Part shown: piece after piece, positions 8,938-17,417 of the stretch | How positions within the stretch are numbered: the stretch's first letter is position 1 | Layout of the letters: each line of letters opens with the position of its first letter | Assembly (NCBI RefSeq): GCF_001280255.1 | Contig: NZ_LHCI01000106.1 | Span: 1,527,766 to 1,591,765 of the forward strand | From: Thermus aquaticus | GTDB lineage: Bacteria; Deinococcota; Deinococci; Deinococcales; Thermaceae | Reading direction: 5' to 3' | Length of the DNA: 64,000 nt | Notes under the pieces: generated by a model | Database searches by the model: none | What the model was told of the DNA's origin: nothing | The model's input: only the letters and a program-made list of their open reading frames with translations | Made by a program: the position numbers and the translations under genes

Positions 8938-9041
8938 TAAGTACCCCACCGCGGCGAAAGCCGCGGTGGGGGCCCCAGAAAAGCCCTTCCACAAGCCAGA
9001 CTTGGGCACCCCATGTTGCGAAACCAAAGTGCGGGCACTTA
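8938..9041 (-). repeat. Interspersed 104-nt hairpin repeat, copy 2
   Basis: This is a full-length copy in the opposite orientation to copy 1. It ends in TAAGTGCC on one side and TAAGTACC on the other, so both terminal inverted repeats are intact. The 12-bp stem is conserved exactly while the loop has changed (GAAA on the plus strand instead of the AAAA type). About nine bases differ from copy 1, clustered in the segment following GTGCCCAAGTC and in the loop. It lies between two divergent promoters (acyl-CoA dehydrogenase and marR). Confidence 0.9.
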
Positions 9042-9068
9042 GTTCACAATGAAAATATTGGCTTTTGG

Positions 9069-9074
9069 TAGAAT
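9069..9074 (+). promoter_or_regulatory. Leaderless -10 box of the marR-exporter operon
   Basis: TAGAAT ends 6 nt before the GTG start at 9081, and no Shine-Dalgarno sequence is present. The AT-rich stretch just upstream (TTCACAATGAAAATATTGG) is the only AT-rich spot in the region and is a likely place for MarR binding. The -35 is weak. Confidence 0.45.
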
Positions 9075-9080
9075 ACCCCG

Positions 9081-9485
9081 GTGGTCTGGGCCCTGCTCGC
9101 CCGAATCTGGCGGCTCCAGCGTGCCCTGCGGGAGGAGGTGGCGCCGGGGCTTGCCCGGCTTGGGCTTTCCGGGCTTGACCCCTGGCTCCTGAGCGTCCTC
9201 CGCGCCCATCCCCATCCCATGGGGGCCGCCCGGGCCATGGGCCTTCCCCCGCCCACGGTGAGCCACATGCTGCGGCGCCTCGAGGCCGAGGGCTTTCTCA
9301 GGCGGAGCCTGGACCCCAAGGACCTCCGCCGCTACCGCCTGGAGCTTACCCCCAAGGGCGAGGCGGCCTTGCGGGAGGCGGAGCGCCTCCTGGAGGGGGC
9401 CTTGGCCCGGCGCCTGGCCCGGCTATCGGAGGAGGAGCAGGCGCTTTTGGCCCGGCTGCTTTCCAGGTTGGAGGGAGAAGCATGA
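9081..9485 (+). CDS. MarR-family transcriptional regulator
   Basis: The 134-residue winged-helix protein has the recognition helix PPPTVSHMLRRLEAEGFLRR followed by the wing LDPKDLRRYRLELTPKGE, as in MarR/SlyA. Such proteins usually repress an adjacent efflux gene and release DNA when they bind a small phenolic or lipophilic ligand. Its stop overlaps the start of the exporter gene (ATGA), which makes it the likely local regulator. Translation starts at GTG 9081 directly after a -10 box. Confidence 0.85.
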   Translation: MVWALLARIWRLQRALREEVAPGLARLGLSGLDPWLLSVLRAHPHPMGAARAMGLPPPTVSHMLRRLEAEGFLRRSLDPKDLRRYRLELTPKGEAALREAERLLEGALARRLARLSEEEQALLARLLSRLEGEA

Positions 9486-11527
9486 AGGAACCGACACCGC
9501 AAGAGGTCCGCTTTACCATGGCAGGCGTTCTGCTGGGCCTGTTCCTGGCCGCCCTGGACCAGACCATCGTCTCCACCGCCATGCCCCGCATCGTGGGGGA
9601 GCTCCGCGGGGCGGAGTACTACGCCTGGGTCACCACGAGCTACCTCCTGGCCTCCACCGTCTCCGCGCCCATCTTCGGCCGCCTTACCGAGCTCTTCTCC
9701 CGGAAGGGCATCCTCCTCACGGCCGTGGTCCTCTTCCTCTTGGGCTCGGCCCTCTCGGGCCTCTCCCAGAACATGGCCCAGCTCATCCTCTTCCGGGGGC
9801 TCCAAGGCCTCGGGGGTGGGGCCCTCTTCGCCCTGGCCCTCACCACCATCGCCGTGCTCTTCCCCCCCAGGGAGCGGGGGAAGCTCGCCGGGATCTTTGG
9901 GGCCATATTCGGCCTCTCCTCGGCGGTGGGGCCCTGGCTCGGCGGCCTCCTCACGGACCACCTCTCCTGGCGCTGGGTCTTTTACATCAACATGCCCGTG
10001 GGGGCGGTGGCCCTTTGGTTCATCCTCCGCTACATGCCCCGGCTCTCCCCGGGGCACCGGGAGCGCTTTGACTTCTTGGGGGCCTTTCTCTTGGCGGGCT
10101 GGGCGGTGCCCCTCATGCTGGCCTTCTCCTGGGGGGGCAGCACCTACCCCTGGGGAAGCCCGGAGATCCTGGGCCTCTTCGCCCTGGCGGCCCTGGGCCT
10201 GTTCCTCTGGGTGTGGGCCGAGCTCCGGGTGGAGCACCCCCTTTTTGACCTCTCCGTCTTCCGCATCCCCACCTTCACCTACGCCGCCTTGGCCTCCTTC
10301 TTCTACGGGCCCGCCTTCTTGGGGACCGTGGCCTTTCTTCCCCTCTACCTCCAAGTGGTGAAGGGGGTTTCGGCGAGCCAGAGCGGGGTCACGGTCCTCC
10401 CCCTCACCCTTGGGGTGGTGCTGGGGAGCGTGGGGGCGGGGCAGGCCGCCGCCCGGCTCGGCCGCTACAAGGCCCTTCTCCTGGGGAGCGCCCTCTTCCT
10501 CCTCGCCCTGTTTCTGGCCCTTCACTTCGTCCTGCAGGTGGATACCCCCTTGTGGCTCGCCGTGGGCCTCTTCTTCCTGATCGGCCTGGGGCTTGGGCCG
10601 GCCCAGAGCCTCCTCAACGTGGCCGCCCAGAACGACGTGCCGATGGCCCGCATCGGGAGCGCCACCAGCGCGGTGCAGTTCATGCGGCAGATCGGCTCCA
10701 CCATGGGCATCGCCCTCCTCGGGACGGTGCTCGCCGGTAGCCTCACGAGCCACCTGGCCCAGGCCTTCCCCGGCGGCGCTTCCGCCCCCGCCATGGCCCG
10801 CAGCGGGGAGGGGATGGCCCTGGACCTGGACCGGGAGTTCGCCCGCCTGGAGGACCTCCTCGTCCGCGCCCTGAAGGGCGACGAGGCCGCCTACCGGGCC
10901 CTGGCGGAGGACCCCGCGCTTCCCAAGGCCTTCCTCAAGGACCTGACCCCAGGGGGCCTTCCCGCCCGGTTTGCCCGCCTCGAGGGGCTGGCGGTGCGGG
11001 CCCTCCGGGGCGACGAGGCCGCCTACCAAGCCCTCCTGGCCGACCCCGGGGTGCCCCAGGCCCTCAAGGCCATGATCCCCCCGGGGGGCCTGAGGAAGGG
11101 CACCCTGGCCCTCCTGGAGCGGGTCCTTTCCGGGGATCCCGAGGCCAAGGCGGCCCTTCTCGCCTCCCCTTTCCTTGACGCCAGGCTCAAGGCCCTCGTG
11201 GAGAACCCGCCCCCGCCTGGCCTGCGGGACCAGCTGCTCCGCCAGGTGGACGAGGCCCTGGCCCGGGCCGAGCCCGAGGCCGAGCGGGCCCTGCGGCGGG
11301 CTCTGGCCCAGGCGGAGGCCCAGGCCCTGGACGAGGTGCCCAGGCGGGCGGTGGAGGAGCTGGAGAGGACCAAGGCTCGGCTCAAGGAGGCCCTGAGCCT
11401 GGGCATCACCGAGGCTCTGCGGAGGATCTTCCTCTATAGCGCCCTCTTCATCGCCTTGGCCCTGGCCTTCATCCTCCTCCTTCCCGACCGGGAGCTCAAG
11501 GGGAGGCCCACCCCGGGGGTAGAGTAG
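9482..11527 (+). CDS. DHA2-type MFS drug exporter with a repeated cytoplasmic loop
   Basis: The 681-residue protein belongs to the 14-TM EmrB/QacA group of proton-driven exporters. The first 13 helices occupy residues 12-420. Motifs include LDQTIVSTAMPRI in helix 1, GRLTELFSRKG (motif A, loop 2-3) and the GP-rich helix 5 (GAIFGLSSAVGPWLGG). Members usually have about 480-520 residues. Here about 230 residues are inserted before the last helix (IFLYSALFIALALAFILLL, 649-667). The insert starts with three degenerate repeats of about 44 residues (453-584, FARLEDLLVRALKGDEAAY) and ends in a helical Ala/Glu/Arg-rich part. It is co-transcribed with marR. The substrate is unknown. Confidence 0.85.
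   Translation: MKEPTPQEVRFTMAGVLLGLFLAALDQTIVSTAMPRIVGELRGAEYYAWVTTSYLLASTVSAPIFGRLTELFSRKGILLTAVVLFLLGSALSGLSQNMAQLILFRGLQGLGGGALFALALTTIAVLFPPRERGKLAGIFGAIFGLSSAVGPWLGGLLTDHLSWRWVFYINMPVGAVALWFILRYMPRLSPGHRERFDFLGAFLLAGWAVPLMLAFSWGGSTYPWGSPEILGLFALAALGLFLWVWAELRVEHPLFDLSVFRIPTFTYAALASFFYGPAFLGTVAFLPLYLQVVKGVSASQSGVTVLPLTLGVVLGSVGAGQAAARLGRYKALLLGSALFLLALFLALHFVLQVDTPLWLAVGLFFLIGLGLGPAQSLLNVAAQNDVPMARIGSATSAVQFMRQIGSTMGIALLGTVLAGSLTSHLAQAFPGGASAPAMARSGEGMALDLDREFARLEDLLVRALKGDEAAYRALAEDPALPKAFLKDLTPGGLPARFARLEGLAVRALRGDEAAYQALLADPGVPQALKAMIPPGGLRKGTLALLERVLSGDPEAKAALLASPFLDARLKALVENPPPPGLRDQLLRQVDEALARAEPEAERALRRALAQAEAQALDEVPRRAVEELERTKARLKEALSLGITEALRRIFLYSALFIALALAFILLLPDRELKGRPTPGVE
10838..11233 (+). 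repeat. Tandem repeat coding for three ~44-residue units
   Basis: Three consecutive units of about 132 nt lie within the exporter gene. Units 1 and 2 are clearly similar at DNA and protein level (VRALKGDEAAYRALAEDP versus VRALRGDEAAYQALLADP). Unit 3 is more diverged (ERVLSGDPEAKAALLASP). Each unit has an acidic helix, a Pro-containing turn and a second helix. Confidence 0.7.
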
Positions 11528-11531
11528 GGAG

Positions 11532-13016
11532 GTGCTCGCAGGCCTTTACCTGCGCTTCGGGGAGGGCCTGTCCGAGGAGGCGAACCGGAGGGCCCTGGCC
11601 CTGGCCGAGACCCTGCTCCAGGCCCCTCCTCCTGGCCTTCTGGACGCGGTCCCCGCCTACGGCACCCTCTACCTGGAATACGACCCCAGGCGGCTTCCCA
11701 AGGCCAGGCTCCTCCGCCTCCTGAAGGCCCCGCCTCGGGAGGAGGTGGGGGAGGGGAGGGTGGTGGAGGTCCCTGTGCGCTACGACGGCGAGGACCTCCG
11801 GGAGGTGGCGGGGAGGGCCGGGCTCTCGGTGGAGGCGGTGAAGGCCCTCCACCAGAAGCCCCTCTACCGGGTCTACGCCCTGGGCTTCACCCCGGGCTTC
11901 CCCTTCATGGCCCCCGTGGAGCCCCCTCTGCGCCTCCCCAGGAGGCCCCATCCGAGGCCTAGGGTGCCCGCCCACAGCGTGGCGGTGGCGGGACCGCAGA
12001 CGGGGATCTACCCCCTGCCCTCTCCCGGAGGATGGAACCTTCTGGGGACGAGCCTGGTGGCGGTCTACGATCCCCACCGCCCCGAACCCTTCCTCCTCCG
12101 CCCGGGGGACCGGGTCCGCTTTCGGGAGGCGGAGGGGCCTACGCCGGAGGAGCCCCCGCCGCTAGAGCTCTTGCCGGAAGACCCCCTCCTTCCCGCCATC
12201 CGGGTGGAGGAGGCGGGGCTTTTGGACCTGGTGGTGGACGGAGGGCGGTTCCTTGCGGGGCACCTGGGCCTCGCCCGCTCCGGGTCCCTGGACCCCCGCT
12301 CGGCCCGGGTGGCCAACCGCCTGGTGGGTAACCCGGAGGGGGCTCCGCTTTTGGAGATCGCCTACAAGGGCCCCGTGCTCACCGCCCTCCGCCCCCTGGT
12401 GGCGGCCCTCGCGGGGTACGGCCTGGTGGGGCTTCTGGAGGGGGAGGAGGTGGCCCCGGGGCGGAGCTTCCTCTGGCCCCGGGGAAAGGCCCTCCGCCTC
12501 CTGCCCAAGGGAAGGGGAGCCCGGGTCTACCTGGCGGTGGCGGGGGGCCTCGAGGCCAAGCCCTTCCTGGGCTCGGTCTCCCCGGACCTAAGGGGGCGGA
12601 TCGGAAGGCCCCTTAAGGCGGGGGACGTCCTGGGCCTGAAGGCCTTAAGGCCCGCCCGGGCGGGCCTCGCCTATCCCCTCCCACCCCTCCCCGAGGTCCT
12701 CGCCCTCCGCCTCCTCCCCGGGCCCCAGCACACCCGGGAGGCCTTCTTGGCCCTTCTAGAGGGCCCCTTCCGCGTGGCCCGGGCCGACAGGGTGGGCCTG
12801 GAGCTGGAAGGCCCCGAGGTCCCCGGAGGGGAGGGGCTTTCCGAGCCCACCCCCCTGGGCGGGGTCCAGGTGCCCCCCTCGGGGCGGCCTCTCGTCCTCC
12901 TGGCCGACAAGGGGAGCCTGGGGGGCTACGCCAAGCCTGCCCTGGTGGACCCCAGGGACCTCTGGCTTCTGGGCCAGGCCTGGCCCGGGGCCTGGGTGCG
13001 CTTCAGGGCGCCTTGA
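11532..13016 (+). CDS. pxpBC: 5-oxoprolinase PxpB-PxpC fusion
   Basis: The 494-residue protein joins a KipI/PxpB domain (about 1-205; [21 protein letters not shown]) and a KipA/PxpC biotin-dependent-carboxyltransferase-like domain (about 215-494; [20 protein letters not shown]). With PxpA it converts the spontaneous glutamate damage product 5-oxoproline to glutamate using ATP. In many genomes B and C are separate genes. The pxpA partner is not in the window. A GTG at 11532 lies 4 nt after the exporter stop. The 3' end overlaps the convergent DUF255 gene by 14 nt. Confidence 0.85.
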   Translation: MLAGLYLRFGEGLSEEANRRALALAETLLQAPPPGLLDAVPAYGTLYLEYDPRRLPKARLLRLLKAPPREEVGEGRVVEVPVRYDGEDLREVAGRAGLSVEAVKALHQKPLYRVYALGFTPGFPFMAPVEPPLRLPRRPHPRPRVPAHSVAVAGPQTGIYPLPSPGGWNLLGTSLVAVYDPHRPEPFLLRPGDRVRFREAEGPTPEEPPPLELLPEDPLLPAIRVEEAGLLDLVVDGGRFLAGHLGLARSGSLDPRSARVANRLVGNPEGAPLLEIAYKGPVLTALRPLVAALAGYGLVGLLEGEEVAPGRSFLWPRGKALRLLPKGRGARVYLAVAGGLEAKPFLGSVSPDLRGRIGRPLKAGDVLGLKALRPARAGLAYPLPPLPEVLALRLLPGPQHTREAFLALLEGPFRVARADRVGLELEGPEVPGGEGLSEPTPLGGVQVPPSGRPLVLLADKGSLGGYAKPALVDPRDLWLLGQAWPGAWVRFRAP

Positions 13017-14925
13017 GGGCCTTCAGGGCCTCCTCCAGGCGGTCCGTGGGCAGGCGGCAGGCCCCCCGGCGGCACGGGTAGAGGAGGCCGGGCTCCTTGC
13101 CCTCCAGGGCCGGCAGGGCCCCGGCGGGCCCCAGGACCAGCTGGGTGAGGGGGAGGTAGAGGGCCTGGGCCTCCCGCAGGAAGGGGGAGGGGAGGGGGAC
13201 GGCCAGCTCGCTTCCTTCCTGAAGGAGGCGGTGGGCCAGGAGGAAGCCGGGCAGGGCCTCCGGGTGGCGGGCCAGGAAGTGGGCCTCCCGCTCCAGGAGG
13301 GCCTCGGCCTTCTCGTAGTACTCGGGCCCGAAGATCCCCCCAAGCCGCACCAAGGCCTCGGCCAGGGCGCTTTCCCCCGAGGGGATGGCCCCCTCCTCGA
13401 GGGCCTTGGCGGGGAGGGGGAGGCGGCCTTCTCCCAGGAGGGCGAGGCCCGCCTCGGCCAGCCTGCGGGCCTCCTCCAGGTAGGGCCACTCCGCCGTGGC
13501 GGCGTAAAGCTCCAAAAGGGCCAGGGCGGCGAAGGCCTGGTCGGCCACGTAGGCCTCCTCCCCCAGGTGCCCCTCCCGCCAGACGTGGCGGAGAAGCCCG
13601 CCTTGGCGCATGCGAAGGAGGAGGAAGTGGGCTCCCTTCCGGGCCGCCTCCAGGTAGCGCTCCTCTTTGAGCAGCCTTCCCGCCTCGGCCAGGGCCCGCA
13701 CCGCCAGGGCCGACCAGTCGGCCAGGACCTTGTCGTCCAGGGCGGGGGGCATCCGCCTCCGCCTGGCCTGGAGAAGCCTCCGCCGCACGCCTTCCCGCCA
13801 GGCCTCAAAGCCTCCCTCGAGGGCCTTCCTAACCTCCTCCTCCCCCCAGGCCGTGAGGACGGAGCGGCCCGGGAGGTCCTCCCCCAGGGCGAAGTAGCGC
13901 CGGGCCAGGGGGAAGTCCTCCCTCAGGGCCTCTTGGAGCTCCTCCTCGGTCCAGGTGTAGTAGCGCCCCTCCTCCCCCTCGCTCTCGGCGTCCAGGGCGG
14001 TGAAGAACCCCCCTTCCCGGCCCTGCATGGAGAGGAGCCAGTCCAGGGTCTCCCGGGCCACCCGGAGGAAGAGGGGCTTCCTGAGGACCCGGTAAGCGCC
14101 CAGGTAGACCCGGGCCAGGAGGGCGTTGTCGTAGAGCATCTTCTCAAAGTGGGGAACCCGCCAATGGCGGTCCACGGCGTAGCGGTGGAACCCCCCGCCC
14201 AGCTGGTCGTAAACCCCGCCTAGGGCCATGGCGGTGAGGGTCCTTTCTAGCATGCGCCTGGGGGCTTCCTCGCCCTGCCAGGCCCGGGCCAGGAGGTAGA
14301 GGAGGAGGGGCCCCTGGGGGAACTTGGGGGCGGGGAGGAAGCCGCCCCACTCGGGGTCAAAGGCCCGGGCCAGGGCTTCCAGGGCCCTTTCCTCCACCCC
14401 GGGCGGGATGGGGCCCGGTGGGGGGTTCAGGCTTCGCCATAGGGCCCCTGTGAGCCTTTCCGCTTCCTTTTCCAGGGCCTCCCGCTCCTCCTGCCAGGCC
14501 CTGGCCACGGCCAGGAGGACCCGCTTGAAGCCGGGGAGGTGGCCCCGGTCCTCCTTGGGGAAGTAGGTGCCCCCGAAGAAGGGCTTGCCCTCGGGGGTCA
14601 GGAAGAGGCTCATGGGCCAGCCCCCCTGGCCGGTGAGGCTCACCAGGGCCCGCATGTAGGCGGCGTCCACGTCGGGAAGCTCCTCCCGGTCCACCTTGAC
14701 GGGCACGAAGTGGGCGTTGAGGAGGGCGGCCACCTCCTCGTCCTGGAAGGACTCCCGGTGCATCACGTGGCACCAGTGGCAGCTGGAGTAGCCCACGGAG
14801 AGGAAGATGGGCTTGCCCTCGGCCTTGGCCTTCTGGAAGGCCTCCTCGCCGAAGGGGTACCAGTCCACGGGGTCTTGGGCGTGGGCCAGGAGGTAGGGGC
14901 TTCTCGTCCGGTGGAGGCGGTTCAC
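13003..14925 (-). CDS. DUF255 thioredoxin-fold protein (YyaL/SPATA20 family)
   Basis: The 640-residue protein has the family's N-terminal thioredoxin-like domain: [24 protein letters not shown], then [12 protein letters not shown] with Cys49 and Cys52, and [24 protein letters not shown] long alpha/alpha-toroid C-terminal part resembles N-acylglucosamine 2-epimerase-like barrels ([18 protein letters not shown]). The length is typical. The function of the family is unresolved; a redox or sugar-related activity is usually proposed. It starts at a GTG 6 nt after a possible -10 TAGGCT (14937-14932 on the minus strand), and is divergent from nadC. Confidence 0.88.
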   Translation of the reverse strand: MNRLHRTRSPYLLAHAQDPVDWYPFGEEAFQKAKAEGKPIFLSVGYSSCHWCHVMHRESFQDEEVAALLNAHFVPVKVDREELPDVDAAYMRALVSLTGQGGWPMSLFLTPEGKPFFGGTYFPKEDRGHLPGFKRVLLAVARAWQEEREALEKEAERLTGALWRSLNPPPGPIPPGVEERALEALARAFDPEWGGFLPAPKFPQGPLLLYLLARAWQGEEAPRRMLERTLTAMALGGVYDQLGGGFHRYAVDRHWRVPHFEKMLYDNALLARVYLGAYRVLRKPLFLRVARETLDWLLSMQGREGGFFTALDAESEGEEGRYYTWTEEELQEALREDFPLARRYFALGEDLPGRSVLTAWGEEEVRKALEGGFEAWREGVRRRLLQARRRRMPPALDDKVLADWSALAVRALAEAGRLLKEERYLEAARKGAHFLLLRMRQGGLLRHVWREGHLGEEAYVADQAFAALALLELYAATAEWPYLEEARRLAEAGLALLGEGRLPLPAKALEEGAIPSGESALAEALVRLGGIFGPEYYEKAEALLEREAHFLARHPEALPGFLLAHRLLQEGSELAVPLPSPFLREAQALYLPLTQLVLGPAGALPALEGKEPGLLYPCRRGACRLPTDRLEEALKALKAP

Positions 14926-14931
14926 GCCCTT

Positions 14932-14981
14932 AGCCTACGCCGCCAGGGGCCTGGCCTTTGTGAGGGCGGGAGGCGTATAAA
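14932..14981. promoter_or_regulatory. Divergent start region between the DUF255 gene and nadC
   Basis: On the minus strand TAGGCT (14937-14932) ends 6 nt before the GTG of the DUF255 gene. On the plus strand TATAAA (14976-14981) ends 6 nt before the GTG of nadC, which also has AGGAGG in between. Both fit Thermus-type short-leader or leaderless promoters. The -35 boxes are not convincing. Confidence 0.4.
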
Positions 14982-14987
14982 GGAGGA

Positions 14988-15824
14988 GTGGAGGGCTTTC
15001 TCCTGGACGGGGCCCTGAGGGCCTGGCTTTTGGAGGACCTGGGGCACGGGGACCTTACCACGACTCTCCTCGTTCCCGAGGGGCTGGAGGGCGAGGCGGT
15101 GATCGTGGCCAAGGAGGAGGGCGTGGTGGCGGGCCTGCCCGTGGCCGGTCGGGTCTTCGCCCTGGCGGAGCCCAGGCTGGCCTTCACCCCTCTGGTGGCC
15201 GAGGGGGCCTTTGTGGGAAGGGGGCAGGAGGTGGCCCGGGGGGCGGGCCCCCTGAGGGGTATCCTGGCTGGGGAGCGGCTGGCCCTGAACCTCCTGCAGC
15301 GGCTTTCCGGTATCGCCACCCTCACCCGGGCCTACGTGGAGGCCCTGAAGGGCACCAAGGCCCAGGTTCTGGACACCCGCAAGACCACGCCCGGCCTCCG
15401 GGCCTTGGAGAAGTACGCGGTGCGGGTAGGCGGCGGGAGGAACCACCGCTTCGGCCTCTTTGACGGCGTTCTCATCAAGGAGAACCACATCCGGGCAGCG
15501 GGCGGGGTCAGGGAGGCGGTGCGGCGGGCCAGGGCAGGGGGCCCCCATTACCTCAAGGTGGAGGTGGAGGTGACGAGCCTCGCCGAGCTGGAGGAGGCCC
15601 TGGAGGCGGGGGCGGACCTCATCCTCCTGGACAACTTTTCCCTGGAGGCCATCCGGGAGGCGGTGCGCCGGGTGGCGGGGCGGGTGCCCCTCGAGGCCAG
15701 CGGCAACATGACCCTGGAAAGGGCGAGGGGGGCGGCGGAGGCCGGGGTGGACTACGTGAGCGTGGGCGCCCTGACCCACTCCGCCAAGGCCTTGGACCTC
15801 TCCCTCCTGGTGACCAGGCCATGA
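14988..15824 (+). CDS. nadC: Quinolinate phosphoribosyltransferase (nicotinate-nucleotide pyrophosphorylase)
   Basis: The 278-residue enzyme converts quinolinate and PRPP to nicotinate mononucleotide, CO2 and PPi, the third step of de novo NAD synthesis. Signature parts: [70 protein letters not shown], and [12 protein letters not shown]. The length is normal. A GTG start at 14988 follows AGGAGG by a few bases. The rest of the NAD pathway (nadA, nadB) follows, but only after a vapBC pair. Confidence 0.95.
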   Translation: MEGFLLDGALRAWLLEDLGHGDLTTTLLVPEGLEGEAVIVAKEEGVVAGLPVAGRVFALAEPRLAFTPLVAEGAFVGRGQEVARGAGPLRGILAGERLALNLLQRLSGIATLTRAYVEALKGTKAQVLDTRKTTPGLRALEKYAVRVGGGRNHRFGLFDGVLIKENHIRAAGGVREAVRRARAGGPHYLKVEVEVTSLAELEEALEAGADLILLDNFSLEAIREAVRRVAGRVPLEASGNMTLERARGAAEAGVDYVSVGALTHSAKALDLSLLVTRP

Positions 15825-15845
15825 TGGCATAACCGGCTATCATGG
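15819..15845 (+). promoter_or_regulatory. Inverted-repeat operator and leaderless promoter of the first vapBC pair
   Basis: The arms CCATGATGGC (15819-15828) and GCTATCATGG (15836-15845) match at 9 of 10 pairs around a 7-nt centre. The right arm contains TATCAT (15838-15843), which ends 6 nt before the antitoxin ATG and so doubles as a leaderless -10 box. The left arm overlaps the nadC stop codon. This is the expected layout for autorepression by a ribbon-helix-helix antitoxin. Confidence 0.6.
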
Positions 15846-15849
15846 TGGT

Positions 15850-16104
15850 ATGGTGCGGACCCAGGTCCGGCTCTCCGCGGACCAGGTGGCCCGGCTGAAG
15901 GCCAGGGCCCTGGAGGAGGGGGTCTCCCTGGGGGAACCGGTGCGCCGGGCGGTGGAGCGCTACCTGGCCGAGGAGGAAGGGGGCGGCCACGAGGAGCGGG
16001 CGAGGCGCGCCCTGGAGGCGGTGGGCCGCTTCGCCTCGGGGGCAGGGGACGTGGGCGAGGCCCACGACCGCTATCTGGAAGAGGCCTTCCGTGGTCCTCG
16101 TTGA
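15850..16104 (+). CDS. vapB: Ribbon-helix-helix antitoxin (VapB/CopG type)
   Basis: The 84-residue protein has an N-terminal RHH motif: beta strand VRTQVRLSADQVARL, helix KARALEEGVSL and helix VRRAVERYLAEEE. An acidic and arginine-rich C terminus would wrap the toxin. It should dimerise on the palindrome at 15819-15845 and neutralise the PIN toxin encoded next, with which it overlaps by 14 nt. It is embedded between nadC and nadA. Confidence 0.8.
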   Translation: MVRTQVRLSADQVARLKARALEEGVSLGEPVRRAVERYLAEEEGGGHEERARRALEAVGRFASGAGDVGEAHDRYLEEAFRGPR

Positions 16105-16501
16105 CACCTCGGCCCTCTACGCCCTTCTGGACCGGGACGACGCCCACCACCGGGAAGCGGCCCAGGTCTTTGCGGGGCTTCTTCGGCGAAGGGTTCCCCT
16201 CCACACCCACGCCTACGGGGTGGTGGAGAGCCTGGCCCTGGCGCAGAGGCGCCTGGGGATGGAGGCGGCCAGGGCCTTGGTCCATGACCTTTTGGGGGTG
16301 GTGCGGGTGGCCCCCGTGGACGAGGCCCTGCACCAGGCGGCCCTCACCGCCACCCTGGCCTCGGGGCGGAGGGATGTGAGCTTGGTGGGCTGGGCCAGCT
16401 TTCTTTTCATGCGGCATAGGAAGATGGAGAAGGCCTTCGCCTACGACGTTCACTTCTTTGGGCAAGGCCTCAAGCCCGTCCAAGCCGAAGACCATGGATA
16501 A
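16091..16501 (+). CDS. vapC: PIN-domain toxin (VapC type)
   Basis: The 136-residue PIN nuclease has VLVDTSALYALLDRDD with the first catalytic Asp at residue 5, a central Glu in YGVVESLALAQRRLG, and later acidic residues in the region APVDEALHQAAL and RRDVSLVGWASFLFMRH. The third acidic position is less canonical than in textbook VapC (SLVGWAS instead of SL.D...), so activity is not certain. It overlaps vapB at its start and nadA by 8 nt at its end. Confidence 0.75.
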   Translation: MVLVDTSALYALLDRDDAHHREAAQVFAGLLRRRVPLHTHAYGVVESLALAQRRLGMEAARALVHDLLGVVRVAPVDEALHQAALTATLASGRRDVSLVGWASFLFMRHRKMEKAFAYDVHFFGQGLKPVQAEDHG

Positions 16502-17417
16502 GGAAACCCTGACCCAAGCGGTACTGGAACTGAAGCGGCAGCGCCGGGCGGTCATCCTGGCCCACTCCTACCAGCTTCCCGAGGTCCAGGAGGTGGCGGA
16601 CTTCGTGGGAGACTCCTTGGGCTTGGCCCGAGAGGCCCAGAGGACCGAAGCCGAGGTCATCGTCTTCTGCGGAGTCCACTTCATGGCGGAGACGGCCGCC
16701 ATCCTGAACCCCGAGAAGACGGTCCTCCTCCCGGACCTGGAGGCGGGCTGTTCCCTGGCTGACAGCATCCGGCCCGAGGACATCCTGGCCTGGAAGACGG
16801 CCCACCCCGACGGCCTCGTGGTGGCCTACGTCAACACCAGGGCCGAGGTGAAGGCCCTGGCCGACGTCTGCGTCACCAGCGCCAACGCCGTGGAGGTGGT
16901 CGCGGGGCTTCCCGAGGACCGGCCCATCTACTTCGTCCCCGACATGTTCCTGGGGGCCCACGTGGCCCGGGTCACCGGGAGGAGGCTGGACCTCTTTCCC
17001 GGGGAGTGCCACGTGCACGCGGGGATCCGGGAGGAGCACCTAAAGGCCCTCCTGGAGGCCCACCCCGGGGCGGAGTTCCTCATCCACCCCGAGTGCGGCT
17101 GCGGCTCCGGCTGCCTCTACCTTAAGCCCGACGCCAAAATGCTCTCCACCGAGGGGATGGTCCGTTACGCCAAGGCCGCCGAGGGGCGGGAGTTCGTGGT
17201 GGCCACGGAGGTGGGCATCCTCCACCGCCTCAGGAAGGAGGCCCCGGGAAAGGCCTTTTTCCCGGTGAAGCCGGACGCCGTCTGCGAGTACATGAAGCGG
17301 ATCACCCTGGAGAAGGTCTACCTCTCCTTGCGGGACCTGAAGCACGTGGTCCGGGTGCCTGAGGCGGTGGCCGAGAAGGCCAGGCGGGCCCTTTCCGCCA
17401 TGGTGGCCGTGGGCTGA
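16494..17417 (+). CDS. nadA: Quinolinate synthase
   Basis: The 307-residue [4Fe-4S] enzyme condenses iminoaspartate with dihydroxyacetone phosphate to quinolinate. Expected cluster ligands are Cys86 (EAGCSLAD), Cys172 (GECHVHAGI) and Cys264 (AVCEYMKRIT). A further CGCGSGC group sits at 201-207. HSYQLPEVQEVADFVGDSLGLA is the usual substrate-site start. The ATG at 16494 (MDKETL) is preferred over the upstream ATG at 16458, which lies inside vapC. Even so the start overlaps the vapC stop by 8 nt, so translation is probably coupled to the toxin gene. Confidence 0.95.
   Translation: MDKETLTQAVLELKRQRRAVILAHSYQLPEVQEVADFVGDSLGLAREAQRTEAEVIVFCGVHFMAETAAILNPEKTVLLPDLEAGCSLADSIRPEDILAWKTAHPDGLVVAYVNTRAEVKALADVCVTSANAVEVVAGLPEDRPIYFVPDMFLGAHVARVTGRRLDLFPGECHVHAGIREEHLKALLEAHPGAEFLIHPECGCGSGCLYLKPDAKMLSTEGMVRYAKAAEGREFVVATEVGILHRLRKEAPGKAFFPVKPDAVCEYMKRITLEKVYLSLRDLKHVVRVPEAVAEKARRALSAMVAVG

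Noticed and set aside
8871-9038. N-terminal extension of the acyl-CoA dehydrogenase through repeat copy 2
   Set aside because: The extension translates the repeat; a promoter and ribosome site lie between it and the conserved start at 8870.
9332-11029. 565-codon minus-strand frame opposite marR and the exporter
   Set aside because: Low-complexity Gly/Glu/His-rich shadow; the plus-strand genes have full family motifs.
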